Counted from the first letter of the stretch, positions 9,138 through 17,972 are shown. The stretch is DNA of 64,000 nt from Dyella telluris (GCF_014297575.1 NZ_CP060412.1:1984001-2048000); one strand, 5' to 3'. Notes: generated by a model not told the origin, from the letters alone. Numbers and translations: made by a program.

Positions 9138-10175
9138 TTACTTCTGTGCCTGCTGGTCCTTGTCCAGCACGCGGCGCGGCTGCACGTCGATGCTGGCGGT
9201 CATGCCGGCGGCGAGGATCACATCCTTGGGAATGCTGTCCTCGTCGATCTGGATACGCACCGGCACGCGCTGCGCAAGGCGCACCCAGTTGAAGGTGGGG
9301 TTCACGTCCGCCAGCAGGTCGCGGCCGGTCGGGTTGTCGCGATCGGTGATGCCGCGCGCCACGCCGATGATGTGGCCCTTCAGCTGCGTGCCGCCGCTCA
9401 TCAGGCGGATCTGCACCGGATCGCCGATGCGCAGGTGCGGCAGCTTGGTTTCCTCGAAGTAGCCGTAGATGTAGTAGCTGTGGCGGTCGATCAGCGCCAG
9501 GCGCGGGCTGCCGGTGGCGGCGTAGTCGCCCACGCGCACATCCAGGTTGGTCACGTAGCCGTCCACCGGTGCGCGCACTTCGGTGCGCTCCAGGTCCAGC
9601 TTGGCGCGGTCAAGCGCGACCTGGGCCTGCACTACGGCGGCCTCGGCCTGCTCGCGCGTGGCGTGCGCCTGGTTGCCGCTGGCCTGGGCCTGTTCCCACA
9701 CGGCGCGGGCCGTGGCAGCAGCGGACTTGGCGTCGGTGCGTTCTTCCTTCGGCACCACGTCCGCCAGATCCTGGCGGCGTTGCGCCTGTTCCTGGCGCAT
9801 GTCGTACTCGGCCTTGCGCGCGGCGGCGCTGGCCAGCACGGCGTCGATGTTGGCGCCGGCGGCACGCGCGGCGGCCTTGGCGGCGTTGAGGTTGGCCTCG
9901 GCCTGCTGCTCGGCGATCTGGAAGCGCTGCGGGTCGATCTCGAAGAGCACCTCGCCCTTCTTCACTTCCTGGTTGTCGATCACCGGTACGCGGGTGACCA
10001 GGCCGGAGACGTCGGGCGCGATGCGCACCACTTCGGCGCGGACGCGACCGTCACGGGTCCAGGGCGAGTACATGTAGTGCCGCCACAGCAGGTGGCAGAG
10101 CACGAGTGCCACGATCACGACAACCGCGGTGATGGCAAAGCGAAGCAGGGCTTGGGGCTGGATTTTCATGGTCAT
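9138..10175 (-). CDS. HlyD-family membrane fusion protein (EmrA/AaeA-like)
   Basis: A 345-residue periplasmic adaptor. One N-terminal membrane segment (AITAVVVIVALVLCHLLW) is followed by the barrel-lipoyl halves: PDVSGLVTRVPVIDNQEVKKG begins the biotinyl-lipoyl-like part. An alpha-helical hairpin rich in Ala, Gln and Glu occupies the middle, and RAPVDGYVTNLDVRVGDYA is the return lipoyl half. The start is the ATG at 10175, which overlaps the stop of the DUF1656 gene (ATGA), indicating translational coupling; a second ATG lies two codons further in. With the FUSC transporter and DUF1656 partner it would form an aromatic-acid or drug efflux system of the AaeAB kind. Confidence 0.9.
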   Translation of the reverse strand: MTMKIQPQALLRFAITAVVVIVALVLCHLLWRHYMYSPWTRDGRVRAEVVRIAPDVSGLVTRVPVIDNQEVKKGEVLFEIDPQRFQIAEQQAEANLNAAKAAARAAGANIDAVLASAAARKAEYDMRQEQAQRRQDLADVVPKEERTDAKSAAATARAVWEQAQASGNQAHATREQAEAAVVQAQVALDRAKLDLERTEVRAPVDGYVTNLDVRVGDYAATGSPRLALIDRHSYYIYGYFEETKLPHLRIGDPVQIRLMSGGTQLKGHIIGVARGITDRDNPTGRDLLADVNPTFNWVRLAQRVPVRIQIDEDSIPKDVILAAGMTASIDVQPRRVLDKDQQAQK

Positions 10176-10372
10176 GGGTACAGGATCAAGCCGGCCGCGC
10201 CGAACAGCACGAAGAACACGGCGACACGGAAAAGGGAGGGATGCCAGACGTAGCGGTACAGGCCGTAACGGCCAACGATGGTATCGATCACCCAGAGCAC
10301 CAGCAGGCATCCTGCATAGACCAGCAGGATGCCCGGCACGAGCGCGTCGGCGAGGGCGATTTCACGCGGCAT
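10172..10372 (-). CDS. DUF1656 small membrane protein (AaeX-like)
   Basis: A 66-residue protein with two hydrophobic segments (GILLVYAGCLLVLWVI and VAVFFVLFGAAGLILY), the usual form of DUF1656/AaeX. In the family it accompanies FUSC transporters and HlyD adaptors; its exact role is unknown. Its start at 10372 lies 11 bp inside the end of the FUSC gene, and its stop overlaps the HlyD gene start. The three genes are therefore tightly coupled. Confidence 0.88.
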   Translation of the reverse strand: MPREIALADALVPGILLVYAGCLLVLWVIDTIVGRYGLYRYVWHPSLFRVAVFFVLFGAAGLILYP

Positions 10373-12503
10373 GGGGGTTCTCCGGTGCCTTGACGATATA
10401 GGGCGCCAGCGCGGACTCATCGTCGCGCAGCGCAATGCGCAGCTGCAGCAGGTGGCCGAGTGCCGGCTGGCAGCTCGCACGCGCCTGCGGCAGTGTCTGG
10501 GAAGTCAGCGTGATGGCATGGTCAACAGCCTCGTCGGCCCGCTGCCAGCGCGTCTTGTCGGGGCTGTCGTAGAGCGCGGCCAGGCTGTCCACCGCGCGTT
10601 GCATGGAATCAATCAGCGGCGGCGGCAGGTCGGCATGGGCCATGTCCTGGCGCAGTTCGATGATGGCGCGACCGCAGTCGTGCACCGCCAGCGCCCAGGT
10701 GAACAGGTCGCGCGACTCCTGGCTGCCCTGCTGGGTGAACTGCACGATCTGGTGGTACAGGTCGCGATTGACGCTCTCGAAAGTATAGAGAATGCCCTCC
10801 AGCGGCGCCGTCGCGGCGAACACCACCTGCCGGCGCAACTGCGCCAGCTGGCGGCGGCGCAGCCAGGCCGAGCCGATCACGGTGGGGATGATCATGAAGG
10901 CCGCACCGCTCATCATCAGGCCGAACAGCGAGGCGATGGCGTCGTTGAAGAAGCTCTCCGGCGCGTACACCATCGGGTTCTTCACCGCGAGGATGTAGAC
11001 GAAGCCCAGCGTGTAACCCGCGCCGACGCCCGGCAGCGTGGCATTGCGCGTGGTGAGGTAAGGCCCGATGGCGAGCAGTGGTCCGGTGACCAGCATGAAC
11101 ATCAGGAAGCCATCGCTGCCCGGCATGAACCAGAACACCACGAAGTACGCGGCGATCATGCCCAGGGCGTAGCCGATCCAGGTGTTCGCCGTGGCGGCCA
11201 GCGGCGACGGCGAGGTCGCCAGCAGGCCACTGAAAATGGTGGCCAGCAACATGGCGCTGGGCCCGAACGGCCAGCCGGTGGCGATCCAGAACACGCTGAG
11301 CGTGATCATGGTGAGGAAGGTGCGCACCACGGCAATCGCCGGAGCGGCAAAGTCGTTGGCACGCTTGAAATCCACGCGCTCCACGGTGCCGCCCAGCACG
11401 CCCTGCGTCTCGCGCAGGGCAGCTTCCAGCGACGTGAAATCGCGCAGCTCGCTCGCGAAGCGACGCAGCATCATGCTGCCGCTGTCGAACTCCATCAGCA
11501 GCTCGGGATCCTGCCGCAGTTCTTCGCGCAGCTCGGCGGCCAGTGCCGGCAGCCTGGCTTCGCAGGCTTCCAGCCGCGTGGCGAGCAGGCGCGGTTTGGC
11601 CTGGTCGCCGGGTTCGGGCGAAAGCGCCTCGCCCACGGGCGCGTAGAGCTTGATCAGCGCGCCGGCGGTGCGCGGATGGTTGTTGCGCTGCAGGCGGTTG
11701 ATCAGATGGTGCAGCGACTGGAAGCTGGTGGCGGCCGCCATGTAGCGCAGATTGAGCAGCTGCATGCGACTGCTGCGGGCACGCGCCTCGGGATCCTCGA
11801 AGATCACGGAGGAACGCAGGTCTTCGATCTGCACCGCGGCGCGCACGAAGCGCAGGTGCACTTTTTCCATCTCCGCGCGCGGAATGGCGCCGCCCAGGCT
11901 GCCGCGCGCAAAATCGATGAAGTGCTGGTAGTGCTCGCGCGCAATGCGACGCAGCAGCTGGCGCAGGCGTTCGGGCAACACCACATCACTGACCAGGCCG
12001 GCCACCACGATGCCGAGCAGCACTTCGCTCACGCGCATCATGGCCGAGTCGAACACGCGGTACGGGTTGCTGATGGCCGGCAACGCCACGATCGCCGCCG
12101 TGTAACCGGCCAGCACGAAGCCGTAGGACATGAAATTGCGATACAGCACCGCGCCGCCCGAGCAAATGCCCACCCACAGCGCCAGCGCGGTGAGGAACAG
12201 TTCGCGCTGCTGCGGGAAGGCCGACATCAGCAGCAGGCCCACCAGGCTGCCGGCGCAGGTGCCGATGGCGCGGTAGAAGCTTTTCGCCAGCACCATGCCG
12301 CTGTGCGGGTGCATCACGATCGACACGGTGATCATGGTGGTAGCCGGCTGTTCCAGCTGGAACAGCATGGAGAACCACGCGGCGATGTAGAACGCCAGCA
12401 TGCACTTCACCACGAAGACCCACGCCAGGCGCTCTTCCGTGGCGAACTCGCGCAGCCATGGCGGGTGTCGCCAGGACGAGAGGTCGGTAGGCACCGCCGA
12501 CAT
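10362..12503 (-). CDS. FUSC family inner-membrane efflux transporter (AaeB-like)
   Basis: A 713-residue protein with the FUSC layout. An N-terminal cluster of membrane helices (about residues 25-175) is followed by a cytoplasmic domain, a second helix cluster (about 385-540), and a second soluble domain. Recognisable blocks include TMITVSIVMHPHSGMVLAKSFYRAIGT early and GWPFGPSAMLLATIFSGLLATS in the second half. In the family it exports aromatic carboxylic acids, fusaric acid or similar compounds together with an HlyD adaptor. It starts two bases after the stop of the MarR gene, so the regulator and transporter are cotranscribed. Substrate is unknown. Confidence 0.9.
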   Translation of the reverse strand: MSAVPTDLSSWRHPPWLREFATEERLAWVFVVKCMLAFYIAAWFSMLFQLEQPATTMITVSIVMHPHSGMVLAKSFYRAIGTCAGSLVGLLLMSAFPQQRELFLTALALWVGICSGGAVLYRNFMSYGFVLAGYTAAIVALPAISNPYRVFDSAMMRVSEVLLGIVVAGLVSDVVLPERLRQLLRRIAREHYQHFIDFARGSLGGAIPRAEMEKVHLRFVRAAVQIEDLRSSVIFEDPEARARSSRMQLLNLRYMAAATSFQSLHHLINRLQRNNHPRTAGALIKLYAPVGEALSPEPGDQAKPRLLATRLEACEARLPALAAELREELRQDPELLMEFDSGSMMLRRFASELRDFTSLEAALRETQGVLGGTVERVDFKRANDFAAPAIAVVRTFLTMITLSVFWIATGWPFGPSAMLLATIFSGLLATSPSPLAATANTWIGYALGMIAAYFVVFWFMPGSDGFLMFMLVTGPLLAIGPYLTTRNATLPGVGAGYTLGFVYILAVKNPMVYAPESFFNDAIASLFGLMMSGAAFMIIPTVIGSAWLRRRQLAQLRRQVVFAATAPLEGILYTFESVNRDLYHQIVQFTQQGSQESRDLFTWALAVHDCGRAIIELRQDMAHADLPPPLIDSMQRAVDSLAALYDSPDKTRWQRADEAVDHAITLTSQTLPQARASCQPALGHLLQLRIALRDDESALAPYIVKAPENPHAA

Positions 12504-12505
12504 GG

Positions 12506-13000
12506 TCAGGCACTCTCCAGATGATCGAGGAATTTCTTGAGCAGGCGCTCAAGCTGCGCGACATCGCGCTCGGGAAGGCCACCCACCTGCTTTTCCAACA
12601 GGGCGCAGACATCGGGCAGGAAGCTCTCGATGAGCGCGACGCCATCGTCGGTAAGGGTAAGCGTGACCTTGCGACGATCCTCCTCGCTGGCGTTTCGCGC
12701 AATCAGACCTTTGTCGGCCAGCTCATTGGTGAGGCGCGTGATGTTGGCCGACTTCTCGCCCGCCGCATCCGCCAGTTCGGTGGGATGCAACGTGTAGCCC
12801 TCGGTGCCGTAAAGCATCATCAGCAGGTTGTATTCCGGATGATTGATGCCGTACGGGCGCAGCATGGCGTTGGCGTCGTCATGCACGCGCTTGTAGATGT
12901 GCTTGATCAGGCGAATGAGCACGGCCGGATCCCGCGGGAACGCGGGATATCGCTGGCGCGTCACCGCCAGTCGCTGTTCGGTTGGAAGGAAGCTGCTCAC
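12506..13000 (-). CDS. MarR family transcriptional regulator of the efflux operon
   Basis: A 164-residue MarR-type repressor. The winged-helix region spans about residues 50-120 and includes LADAAGEKSANITRLTNELADKGLI (recognition helix) and NASEEDRRKVTLTLTDDG (the wing with its DxR motif). The GTG at 13000 gives a family-typical length; the frame stays open upstream through the operator region but that part is not protein-like. It is the first gene of a four-gene unit with FUSC, DUF1656 and HlyD, so it most likely autoregulates the efflux operon in response to a small aromatic ligand. A double palindrome lies 19 bp upstream. Confidence 0.92.
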   Translation of the reverse strand: MSSFLPTEQRLAVTRQRYPAFPRDPAVLIRLIKHIYKRVHDDANAMLRPYGINHPEYNLLMMLYGTEGYTLHPTELADAAGEKSANITRLTNELADKGLIARNASEEDRRKVTLTLTDDGVALIESFLPDVCALLEKQVGGLPERDVAQLERLLKKFLDHLESA

Positions 13001-13018
13001 GGCGCGTCGCTCAGATAG

Positions 13019-13046
13019 TACATATATGTAATATATACATGTGTAT
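13019..13046. promoter_or_regulatory. probable MarR operator: two adjacent palindromes
   Basis: The perfect 12-bp palindrome TACATATATGTA (13019-13030) is followed by the imperfect palindrome ATACATGTGTAT (13035-13046), with centres 16 bp apart. The block is extremely AT-rich in a GC-rich context and lies just upstream of the MarR start, where an autorepressed promoter would be expected. Confidence 0.7.
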
Positions 13047-13096
13047 TTTATGCCCACCCCCCGGACGCATGCAAGAGCGTCAACCTGCACACGTGA

Positions 13097-13119
13097 AAAA
13101 GGCGCCACGAGGGCGCCTT
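13097..13119 (-). terminator. Rho-independent terminator after the DUF4156 lipoprotein gene
   Basis: On the minus strand AGGCGCC, a five-base loop and GGCGCCT are followed by a run of T. It lies about 80 bp beyond the stop at 13198 and separates that gene from the efflux operon. Confidence 0.85.
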
Positions 13120-13197
13120 TCGGGTGATACAGGCGAGCGGGCCGCCGGTCGCCCCGGCAAACCCGGGGCGACGGGATGGGCGCCGCGACGCGACCGG

Positions 13198-13623
13198 TCA
13201 GTTGCCCTTGACCGGATACGTCTCGAAACCGCCCGGCGCCGTGGTACCCGGCTGGGCCGGGTTCGGGCTGACCGGGTTGGCCGGGCGTGCCGACGGTGCC
13301 AGCTGGGCATTGCCGCACTGGTAGGCGCCCCAGGGCTGCGAACCGTCGGCGGGATCGCCCAGCGGCTTGATGGTGTCGGCGTGCATCTTGGCCGCTTCGT
13401 TGCGCGCCATCACTTCCAGCTCGTCACGCACCTTGATGTCGTTGCGATTGACCGGGCCCACGTGATCCATCACGGATACCGTGACCTTGCCCAGGTCGCG
13501 ACACTGGGACACGTCGCCACTCCAGGCCGTGCGGACGTTCTTCCCGGCATCGTCCAGCGTGATGCCATAGGTGCACGCGCTAAGCAGCGCGATGGGAACG
13601 AGCAACAGCAGGGTCTTGCGCAT
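13198..13623 (-). CDS. DUF4156 domain lipoprotein
   Basis: A 141-residue predicted lipoprotein. The signal peptide MRKTLLLLVPIALLSAC ends in a clear lipobox (LSAC), so the mature protein would be lipid-anchored. The conserved DUF4156 region includes SQCRDLGKVTVSV, then VRDELEVMARNEAAKM, ending WGAYQCG. A proline- and alanine-rich tail follows. The ATG at 13623 is chosen because it begins the signal peptide; longer frames run into the upstream terminator. It sits between two strong terminators and is probably monocistronic. Function is unknown. Confidence 0.88.
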   Translation of the reverse strand: MRKTLLLLVPIALLSACTYGITLDDAGKNVRTAWSGDVSQCRDLGKVTVSVMDHVGPVNRNDIKVRDELEVMARNEAAKMHADTIKPLGDPADGSQPWGAYQCGNAQLAPSARPANPVSPNPAQPGTTAPGGFETYPVKGN

Positions 13624-13653
13624 GGATAACTCCGCGGTGACATGAAACATGAA

Positions 13654-13679
13654 AGGCCGGGCGGTTGTCCGCCCGGCCT
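13654..13679 (-). terminator. terminator after the M16 protease gene
   Basis: A perfect 11-bp stem, AGGCCGGGCGG with CCGCCCGGCCT, encloses the four-base loop TTGT (plus strand). It lies 55 bp past the stop of the M16 gene, with a short TTTC after the stem on the minus strand. Confidence 0.8.
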
Positions 13680-13733
13680 CCATCCTAACCCGGGGACGTG
13701 AACAGGTCCCCACAAACCATCAAGATCTCACGC

Positions 13734-16616
13734 TTACTTCGACGGCTTGGCCACCACCGGCTTGCCGTCGCCGTCGATCACCTGCACGTCGCCCAGCTTC
13801 AGCGCGCGCACGGGGGCCTCGATCTTCTTGAGGTCGCCCACGATTACCCAGGTCAGCGCGGCCGGCTTGATGATCTCCTTGATCGCATCCTCCGCCTGCG
13901 GCTGGGTGATGGCTTCCGTGCGGGCCTTGAGGGTCTGCACATAGTCTTCGGGGCGGTTGTACTGGACGATCTCGCTCATCGCGCCCAGCACTTCGGAGGC
14001 CGTCTCGAAGCTGCCCGGCAGACCGCGGACATTGGAGTCCTTGATCTTGTCCACTTCCTTCTCGGTGAGCGGACGGGTACCGATGACTTCGTTGGCTTCC
14101 TTGGCCACCTCGTGGGCGGACTCGGCCGTCTTGTCGGTCTGCACCGGCGCATACATCAGGAACGGACGCTGGCCGATCGCATCGCGCATGAAGCTGAAGG
14201 CGCCATAGGCCCAACGCTTGTCCTCGCGCAGGTTCATGTTGAGACGCGAGGTGAAGCTGCCGCCGAACGCACCGTTGGCCACGTCGATGGCCAGCTCGTT
14301 CGGCGCCTTGCTGGACGGCGCGAGCAGGCCGGCCAGGATCAGCGACTGCGGCGCATCCGGCTTGTCGATCAGGAACACGCGAGGCTTGGGCTGGATGGCC
14401 ACGGTGGCGATGTTCTTCTTCGGCACCGCGCTGGACGGCGGCGTCCAGTCACCGAAGGCCGCGTCGAGCTGCGGGATGATCTGCTGCAGCGTGGTGTCGC
14501 CGGCCACGAGGATCTTCACGTTGTCCGGGCGCAGCCAGTCACGCTGGAACGCGGAGAGATCCGACGCCTGCATCGCCTTGATGGCTTCTTCCGTACCCGA
14601 ACCGGTGAACGGAATGCCGTAGGCGTGGTTGGCGCCGTACAGCAGCGGCGGCAGGGTGCGCAGCGCCAGCGCGGTGGGCTGGGTCTTCTCCTGCGCGATA
14701 CCGGCAAGCCACTGGCCACGGATGCGCTCGATGTCGTCGGACTTGAAGGCCGGGTTGCGCACGATGTCGGCGAACAATGCCAGCGACGGCTGCAGCTGGT
14801 CATTCAACGCATTGAGCGAGGCCGAACAGGCATCCAGACCGCAACCGATGCGCGTGATCGCGCCCAGGCGCTGCTTGCGCTTGGCCACTTCCACCGAGTC
14901 GAGTTGCTTGGTGCTCTCGTTCATCAGCGTGGTGGTGAAGCTGGCGGTGCCGAGCTTGTGGCCTTGGTCTGCCGCATAGCCTGCGTTGAACATCAGCTGC
15001 ACGTGCGTGACCGGCACGGTGTGGCGCTGGGCCAGGATCACCTCGATGCCGTTCTTGAGCTTGCCGTGCTCCAGCGTCGGGAATTTCAGGTCCGGGAACT
15101 GCGCCACCTGCGGCACGCCCTTGCTGCGATCCACCTGGCTCTTGCCCACGGCGTAGTCGTGCTTGGCCGGCATCGTGGCAGCCGGACGACCCTGATCCGG
15201 CCCCAGGGCAACGACCTTGGCGTCCTCGGTATCGGGGTTGAAGTCGTTGCCGGCCGGCAGCACGGTCAACAGGTAATCGCCGTGGCTGAGCCACTTGTCC
15301 GCGGCCGCCTTGACGCTGGCCGAGGTGGCGGCATCGGCGCGCTCAAGGTCCTTCTTGTAGGCGGCCGGATCACCGCGATAGACCTGACCTTCCGCCAGGA
15401 TCACCGCCTTGCCACCGAAGCCACCGACCTTTTCCAGGCCGCGCACGAAGCCGGCGCGGTTGCCGATCTTGGCGCGCTCGAGTTCGTCGGCGGTGGGGCC
15501 TTCGGCGAGGAACTTCTTCACCTCTTCGGCAATGACCGCCTCGACCTTGGTCTGGTCCACGCCATCCTTGATGTCGGCCTGGATCTGGAACTGGCTGGCC
15601 AGCGCAAACGGCGAAATGCTGGCGGAGACGTCGTCGACCAGCTTGTCCTGGTAGACCAGGCGCTGGTACAGGCGGGATGTCTTGCCGCCGCCGAGCACGG
15701 TGGAAGCAAGATCCAGCTGGATGGCGTCATCCGTACCCAGCTGCGGCACCACCCAGGTGCGATAGATGCGCGGCTGCGCCACGTGGTCATGCTGGATGCC
15801 ACGCGTGGACTTGGTGAGCGGCGTGATCCACGCCTGCTGGCGCGGCACCGGCGGGCCGGCCGGGATGTCGCCGAAGTACTTCTCGGCCTTGGCCTTGGCT
15901 TCCGCAACGGTGATGTCGCCGGCCAGCACCAGGGTGGTGTTGGCAGCGCCGTAGTAATCATGGAACCACTGCTTCACGTCGCCCAGCGAGGCCGCGTTGA
16001 GGTCTTCCATCGAACCGATGGTGTCGTGCTGGTACGGATGGTTGCCCGGGTACGTGTTGGACAGGATGTTCTGGTCCACGCGGCCGTAAGGACGGTTTTC
16101 GCCCTGGCGCTTTTCGTTCTGCACCACGCCACGCTGGGTGTCGAGTTCCTTCTGGCCGATGGCGCCGAGCAAGTGACCCATGCGGTCCGATTCCATCCAC
16201 AGCGCCATGTCCAGCGCGGTGGTGGGCACGGTTTCGAAGTAGTTGGTGCGGTCGAACCAGGTGGTGCCGTTCATGTCGGTGGCACCGGCCAGCTCGAACG
16301 GCTGGAAGTAGGTGCCCTTGTGGTTTTCCGAGCCCGAGAACATCAGGTGCTCGAACAGGTGGGCAAAGCCGGTCTTGCCCTTGGGTTCGTCGGCCGAACC
16401 CACGTGATACCAGATGCTCACCGCGACAACGGGCGCCTTGTGGTCCTCGTGGACCACCACGGTCAGGCCATTGGGCAGCGTGAAGCGCGTGAAGGCGATA
16501 TCGGGAACGGCCTGGGTCGTCTCGGCGGCAGCGGCCTGGGGCACCGCAATGGCGGGCAATCCGGCCGTCATGCTGAGTACGCCTGCAACGAGCAGGGCGA
16601 GGGGCTTTCTTGCCAT
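13734..16616 (-). CDS. periplasmic M16 family zinc protease, two-module (pitrilysin/PqqL-like)
   Basis: A 960-residue secreted protease. The signal peptide MARKPLALLVAGVLSM...AVPQAAAAE is followed by an M16 domain with the inverted zinc motif HLFEH at residues 86-90. A second M16-like module begins near LEHGKLKNGIEVILAQRHTV (about residue 520) and lacks an HxxEH motif, as is usual for the inactive half of pitrilysin-type clamps. The ATG at 16616 follows an AGGAG ribosome site. It should degrade peptides in the periplasm. It is transcribed away from the small secreted-peptide gene at 16938, and the 320-bp divergent spacer contains palindromes. Confidence 0.93.
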   Translation of the reverse strand: MARKPLALLVAGVLSMTAGLPAIAVPQAAAAETTQAVPDIAFTRFTLPNGLTVVVHEDHKAPVVAVSIWYHVGSADEPKGKTGFAHLFEHLMFSGSENHKGTYFQPFELAGATDMNGTTWFDRTNYFETVPTTALDMALWMESDRMGHLLGAIGQKELDTQRGVVQNEKRQGENRPYGRVDQNILSNTYPGNHPYQHDTIGSMEDLNAASLGDVKQWFHDYYGAANTTLVLAGDITVAEAKAKAEKYFGDIPAGPPVPRQQAWITPLTKSTRGIQHDHVAQPRIYRTWVVPQLGTDDAIQLDLASTVLGGGKTSRLYQRLVYQDKLVDDVSASISPFALASQFQIQADIKDGVDQTKVEAVIAEEVKKFLAEGPTADELERAKIGNRAGFVRGLEKVGGFGGKAVILAEGQVYRGDPAAYKKDLERADAATSASVKAAADKWLSHGDYLLTVLPAGNDFNPDTEDAKVVALGPDQGRPAATMPAKHDYAVGKSQVDRSKGVPQVAQFPDLKFPTLEHGKLKNGIEVILAQRHTVPVTHVQLMFNAGYAADQGHKLGTASFTTTLMNESTKQLDSVEVAKRKQRLGAITRIGCGLDACSASLNALNDQLQPSLALFADIVRNPAFKSDDIERIRGQWLAGIAQEKTQPTALALRTLPPLLYGANHAYGIPFTGSGTEEAIKAMQASDLSAFQRDWLRPDNVKILVAGDTTLQQIIPQLDAAFGDWTPPSSAVPKKNIATVAIQPKPRVFLIDKPDAPQSLILAGLLAPSSKAPNELAIDVANGAFGGSFTSRLNMNLREDKRWAYGAFSFMRDAIGQRPFLMYAPVQTDKTAESAHEVAKEANEVIGTRPLTEKEVDKIKDSNVRGLPGSFETASEVLGAMSEIVQYNRPEDYVQTLKARTEAITQPQAEDAIKEIIKPAALTWVIVGDLKKIEAPVRALKLGDVQVIDGDGKPVVAKPSK

Positions 16617-16754
16617 CACGACACTCCTGTTTTCAATAGTTGAACGCACCGAGGCTAGCCACGCCCCGGAACCTTGGCAAATGACCAATGGCACAGTGGA
16701 CCGCAGCCATGGCGCATCGTTCGCCGAGCGCCGCCGCCGGACGGGGTCGGGGCC

Positions 16755-16809
16755 GTCCGGACAGTGTCCGATGCCTGTCCGGCCGCGCCCGGTCGCTGTC
16801 CGCGGACAG
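16755..16809. promoter_or_regulatory. cluster of GGACA/TGTCC inverted repeats (candidate enhancer sites)
   Basis: Within 55 bp there are GGACA-G-TGTCC (16759-16769), a lone CTGTCCGG (16775-16782) and the perfect 14-bp palindrome CTGTCCGCGGACAG (16796-16809). The block lies 70-120 bp upstream of a sigma-54-type promoter, which is the usual place for bacterial enhancer-binding protein sites. Confidence 0.6.
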
Positions 16810-16875
16810 CCAACAGCACGCCGTGCGAATTTCAAATATCAAGCAAACACAGTCACTTGCAGGTGAAATAAGGCT

Positions 16876-16890
16876 TGGCACGGGGCTTGC
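16876..16890 (+). promoter_or_regulatory. sigma-54 (RpoN) -24/-12 promoter
   Basis: TGGCAC, five bases, TTGC matches the sigma-54 consensus with exact -24/-12 spacing. Transcription should start near 16902, about 35 bp before the ATG at 16938. Confidence 0.75.
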
Positions 16891-16937
16891 CATATCCCTG
16901 GTGCAGGACTTACCCATCTTTCATCGGAGATATGATC

Positions 16938-17138
16938 ATGAAATTCGAAACCCTGATGCTGCGCGGCCTTTTCGTTGCTTGCCTGCTGGTTTGCGGACTC
17001 GTGCTGGGTGCCATGGTGAACGCTTCGCCCGAAGCCATTCGCCTCGCCGCCGCCGGTAGCGCCGGCCAGCTGATTTCCCCCACCGCCTGCGCACTGCCGC
17101 CCGATGGCGTGGTGTGCCCCCGCGCCTCCAACGGCTGA
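16938..17138 (+). CDS. small predicted secreted or membrane-anchored peptide (66 aa)
   Basis: A 66-residue protein of unknown function. The N-terminal hydrophobic stretch [17 protein letters not shown] follows a short basic start ([10 protein letters not shown]) and could be a signal peptide ending near ANAS-type residues, or a single anchor. The remaining ~37 residues include two cysteines, in [16 protein letters not shown], suggesting a disulfide. The ATG at 16938 is preferred over the one at 16932 because it sits seven bases after GGAGA. The gene lies behind a sigma-54-type promoter with palindromic sites further upstream, so it is probably induced by a dedicated activator. trmL follows on the same strand 53 bp later. 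Confidence 0.7.
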   Translation: MKFETLMLRGLFVACLLVCGLVLGAMVNASPEAIRLAAAGSAGQLISPTACALPPDGVVCPRASNG

Positions 17139-17191
17139 GCCAGGGACGCTCACCGTGTTGCGGGCCGAGGGAGAGGCCCGATAATGGCCGG

Positions 17192-17659
17192 ATGCTGCAT
17201 GTCATTCTCTACCGACCGGAAATACCCCCGAACACGGGCAATGCGATCAGGCTGTGCGCCAACACCGGCGCCTCGTTGCACCTGATCCGGCCGTTGGGAT
17301 TTGAGCTGGACGATGCCCGCCTGCGCCGTGCAGGCCTGGACTATCACGAATACGCGCAGCTGGCGGTGCATGACGACCTCGCCAGCTGCCTCGAGAGCAT
17401 CGGCCAGCCACGCGTGTTCGCCTTCTCCACGCGCGGTCGCGTGGCTCACGTGGATGCGCGCTTCGTCCAGGGCGACGCCTTGCTGTTCGGCTGTGAGACC
17501 GCCGGCTTGCCCGGCGAGGTGCTCGATGCCATTCCCGAAGCGCAACGCCTGCGGCTGCCGATGCGGCCGGATAGTCGCAGCCTCAATTTGTCCAATACTG
17601 TGGCGATTGCGGTGTATGAGGCGTGGCGGCAGATGGGGTTTGTGGGGGCGGCGAGCTAA
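17192..17659 (+). CDS. trmL: tRNA (cytidine(34)-2'-O)-methyltransferase TrmL
   Basis: A 155-residue SPOUT methyltransferase, the length of TrmL. Family motifs are [20 protein letters not shown] at the N-terminus, [11 protein letters not shown] in the middle, and [24 protein letters not shown] at the C-terminus, which forms the knot that binds S-adenosylmethionine. It methylates the wobble base ribose of certain leucine tRNAs. The ATG at 17192 begins the family-typical MLHVILY. It may have its own promoter or be read through from the small gene upstream. Confidence 0.95.
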   Translation: MLHVILYRPEIPPNTGNAIRLCANTGASLHLIRPLGFELDDARLRRAGLDYHEYAQLAVHDDLASCLESIGQPRVFAFSTRGRVAHVDARFVQGDALLFGCETAGLPGEVLDAIPEAQRLRLPMRPDSRSLNLSNTVAIAVYEAWRQMGFVGAAS

Positions 17660-17893
17660 GTTTTGTTGGGGAGTTTCCCGGCGCCTTTGGAGTGGGTGCG
17701 TCGTTTGGTGGGCTCGGTTTGTCATGGGCGCTGCCGGATTGCCTGACGCTTCATTCTTTAGACGCCACCACGGCGGGCTTAAGCCCTCACCCTGGCAAGG
17801 CGCATTTCAACGGCCGAATGGCTGGGCAAGCTGGGGTCCATTGATTTGGCTCTCGACCTCTCGGGTTTAGCGATGTCGCGACCTGGCCGCCTA

Positions 17894-17972
17894 CGCGGCG
17901 GGCGTTCCGACCTCCTGCCGGAGGCCGGGTTACTTTTCTTTGCTTGCCCAAAGAAAAGTAACCCAAAGAAAA
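17894..17972 (+). repeat. inverted-module repeat, left copy
   Basis: The module contains GACCTCCTGCCGGAGGCCG followed by TTACTTTTCTTTG, a short loop and CAAAGAAAAGTAA, an internal hairpin with a 13-bp stem. An inverted, diverged copy lies at 18599-18681. Confidence 0.8.

Noticed and set aside
10329..12524. 731-codon frame on the plus strand
   Set aside because: Antisense to the FUSC transporter; low-complexity His/Gln/Arg/Ala composition and no ribosome site.
13698..16643. 981-codon frame on the plus strand
   Set aside because: Antisense to the M16 protease, which has a signal peptide and HLFEH.
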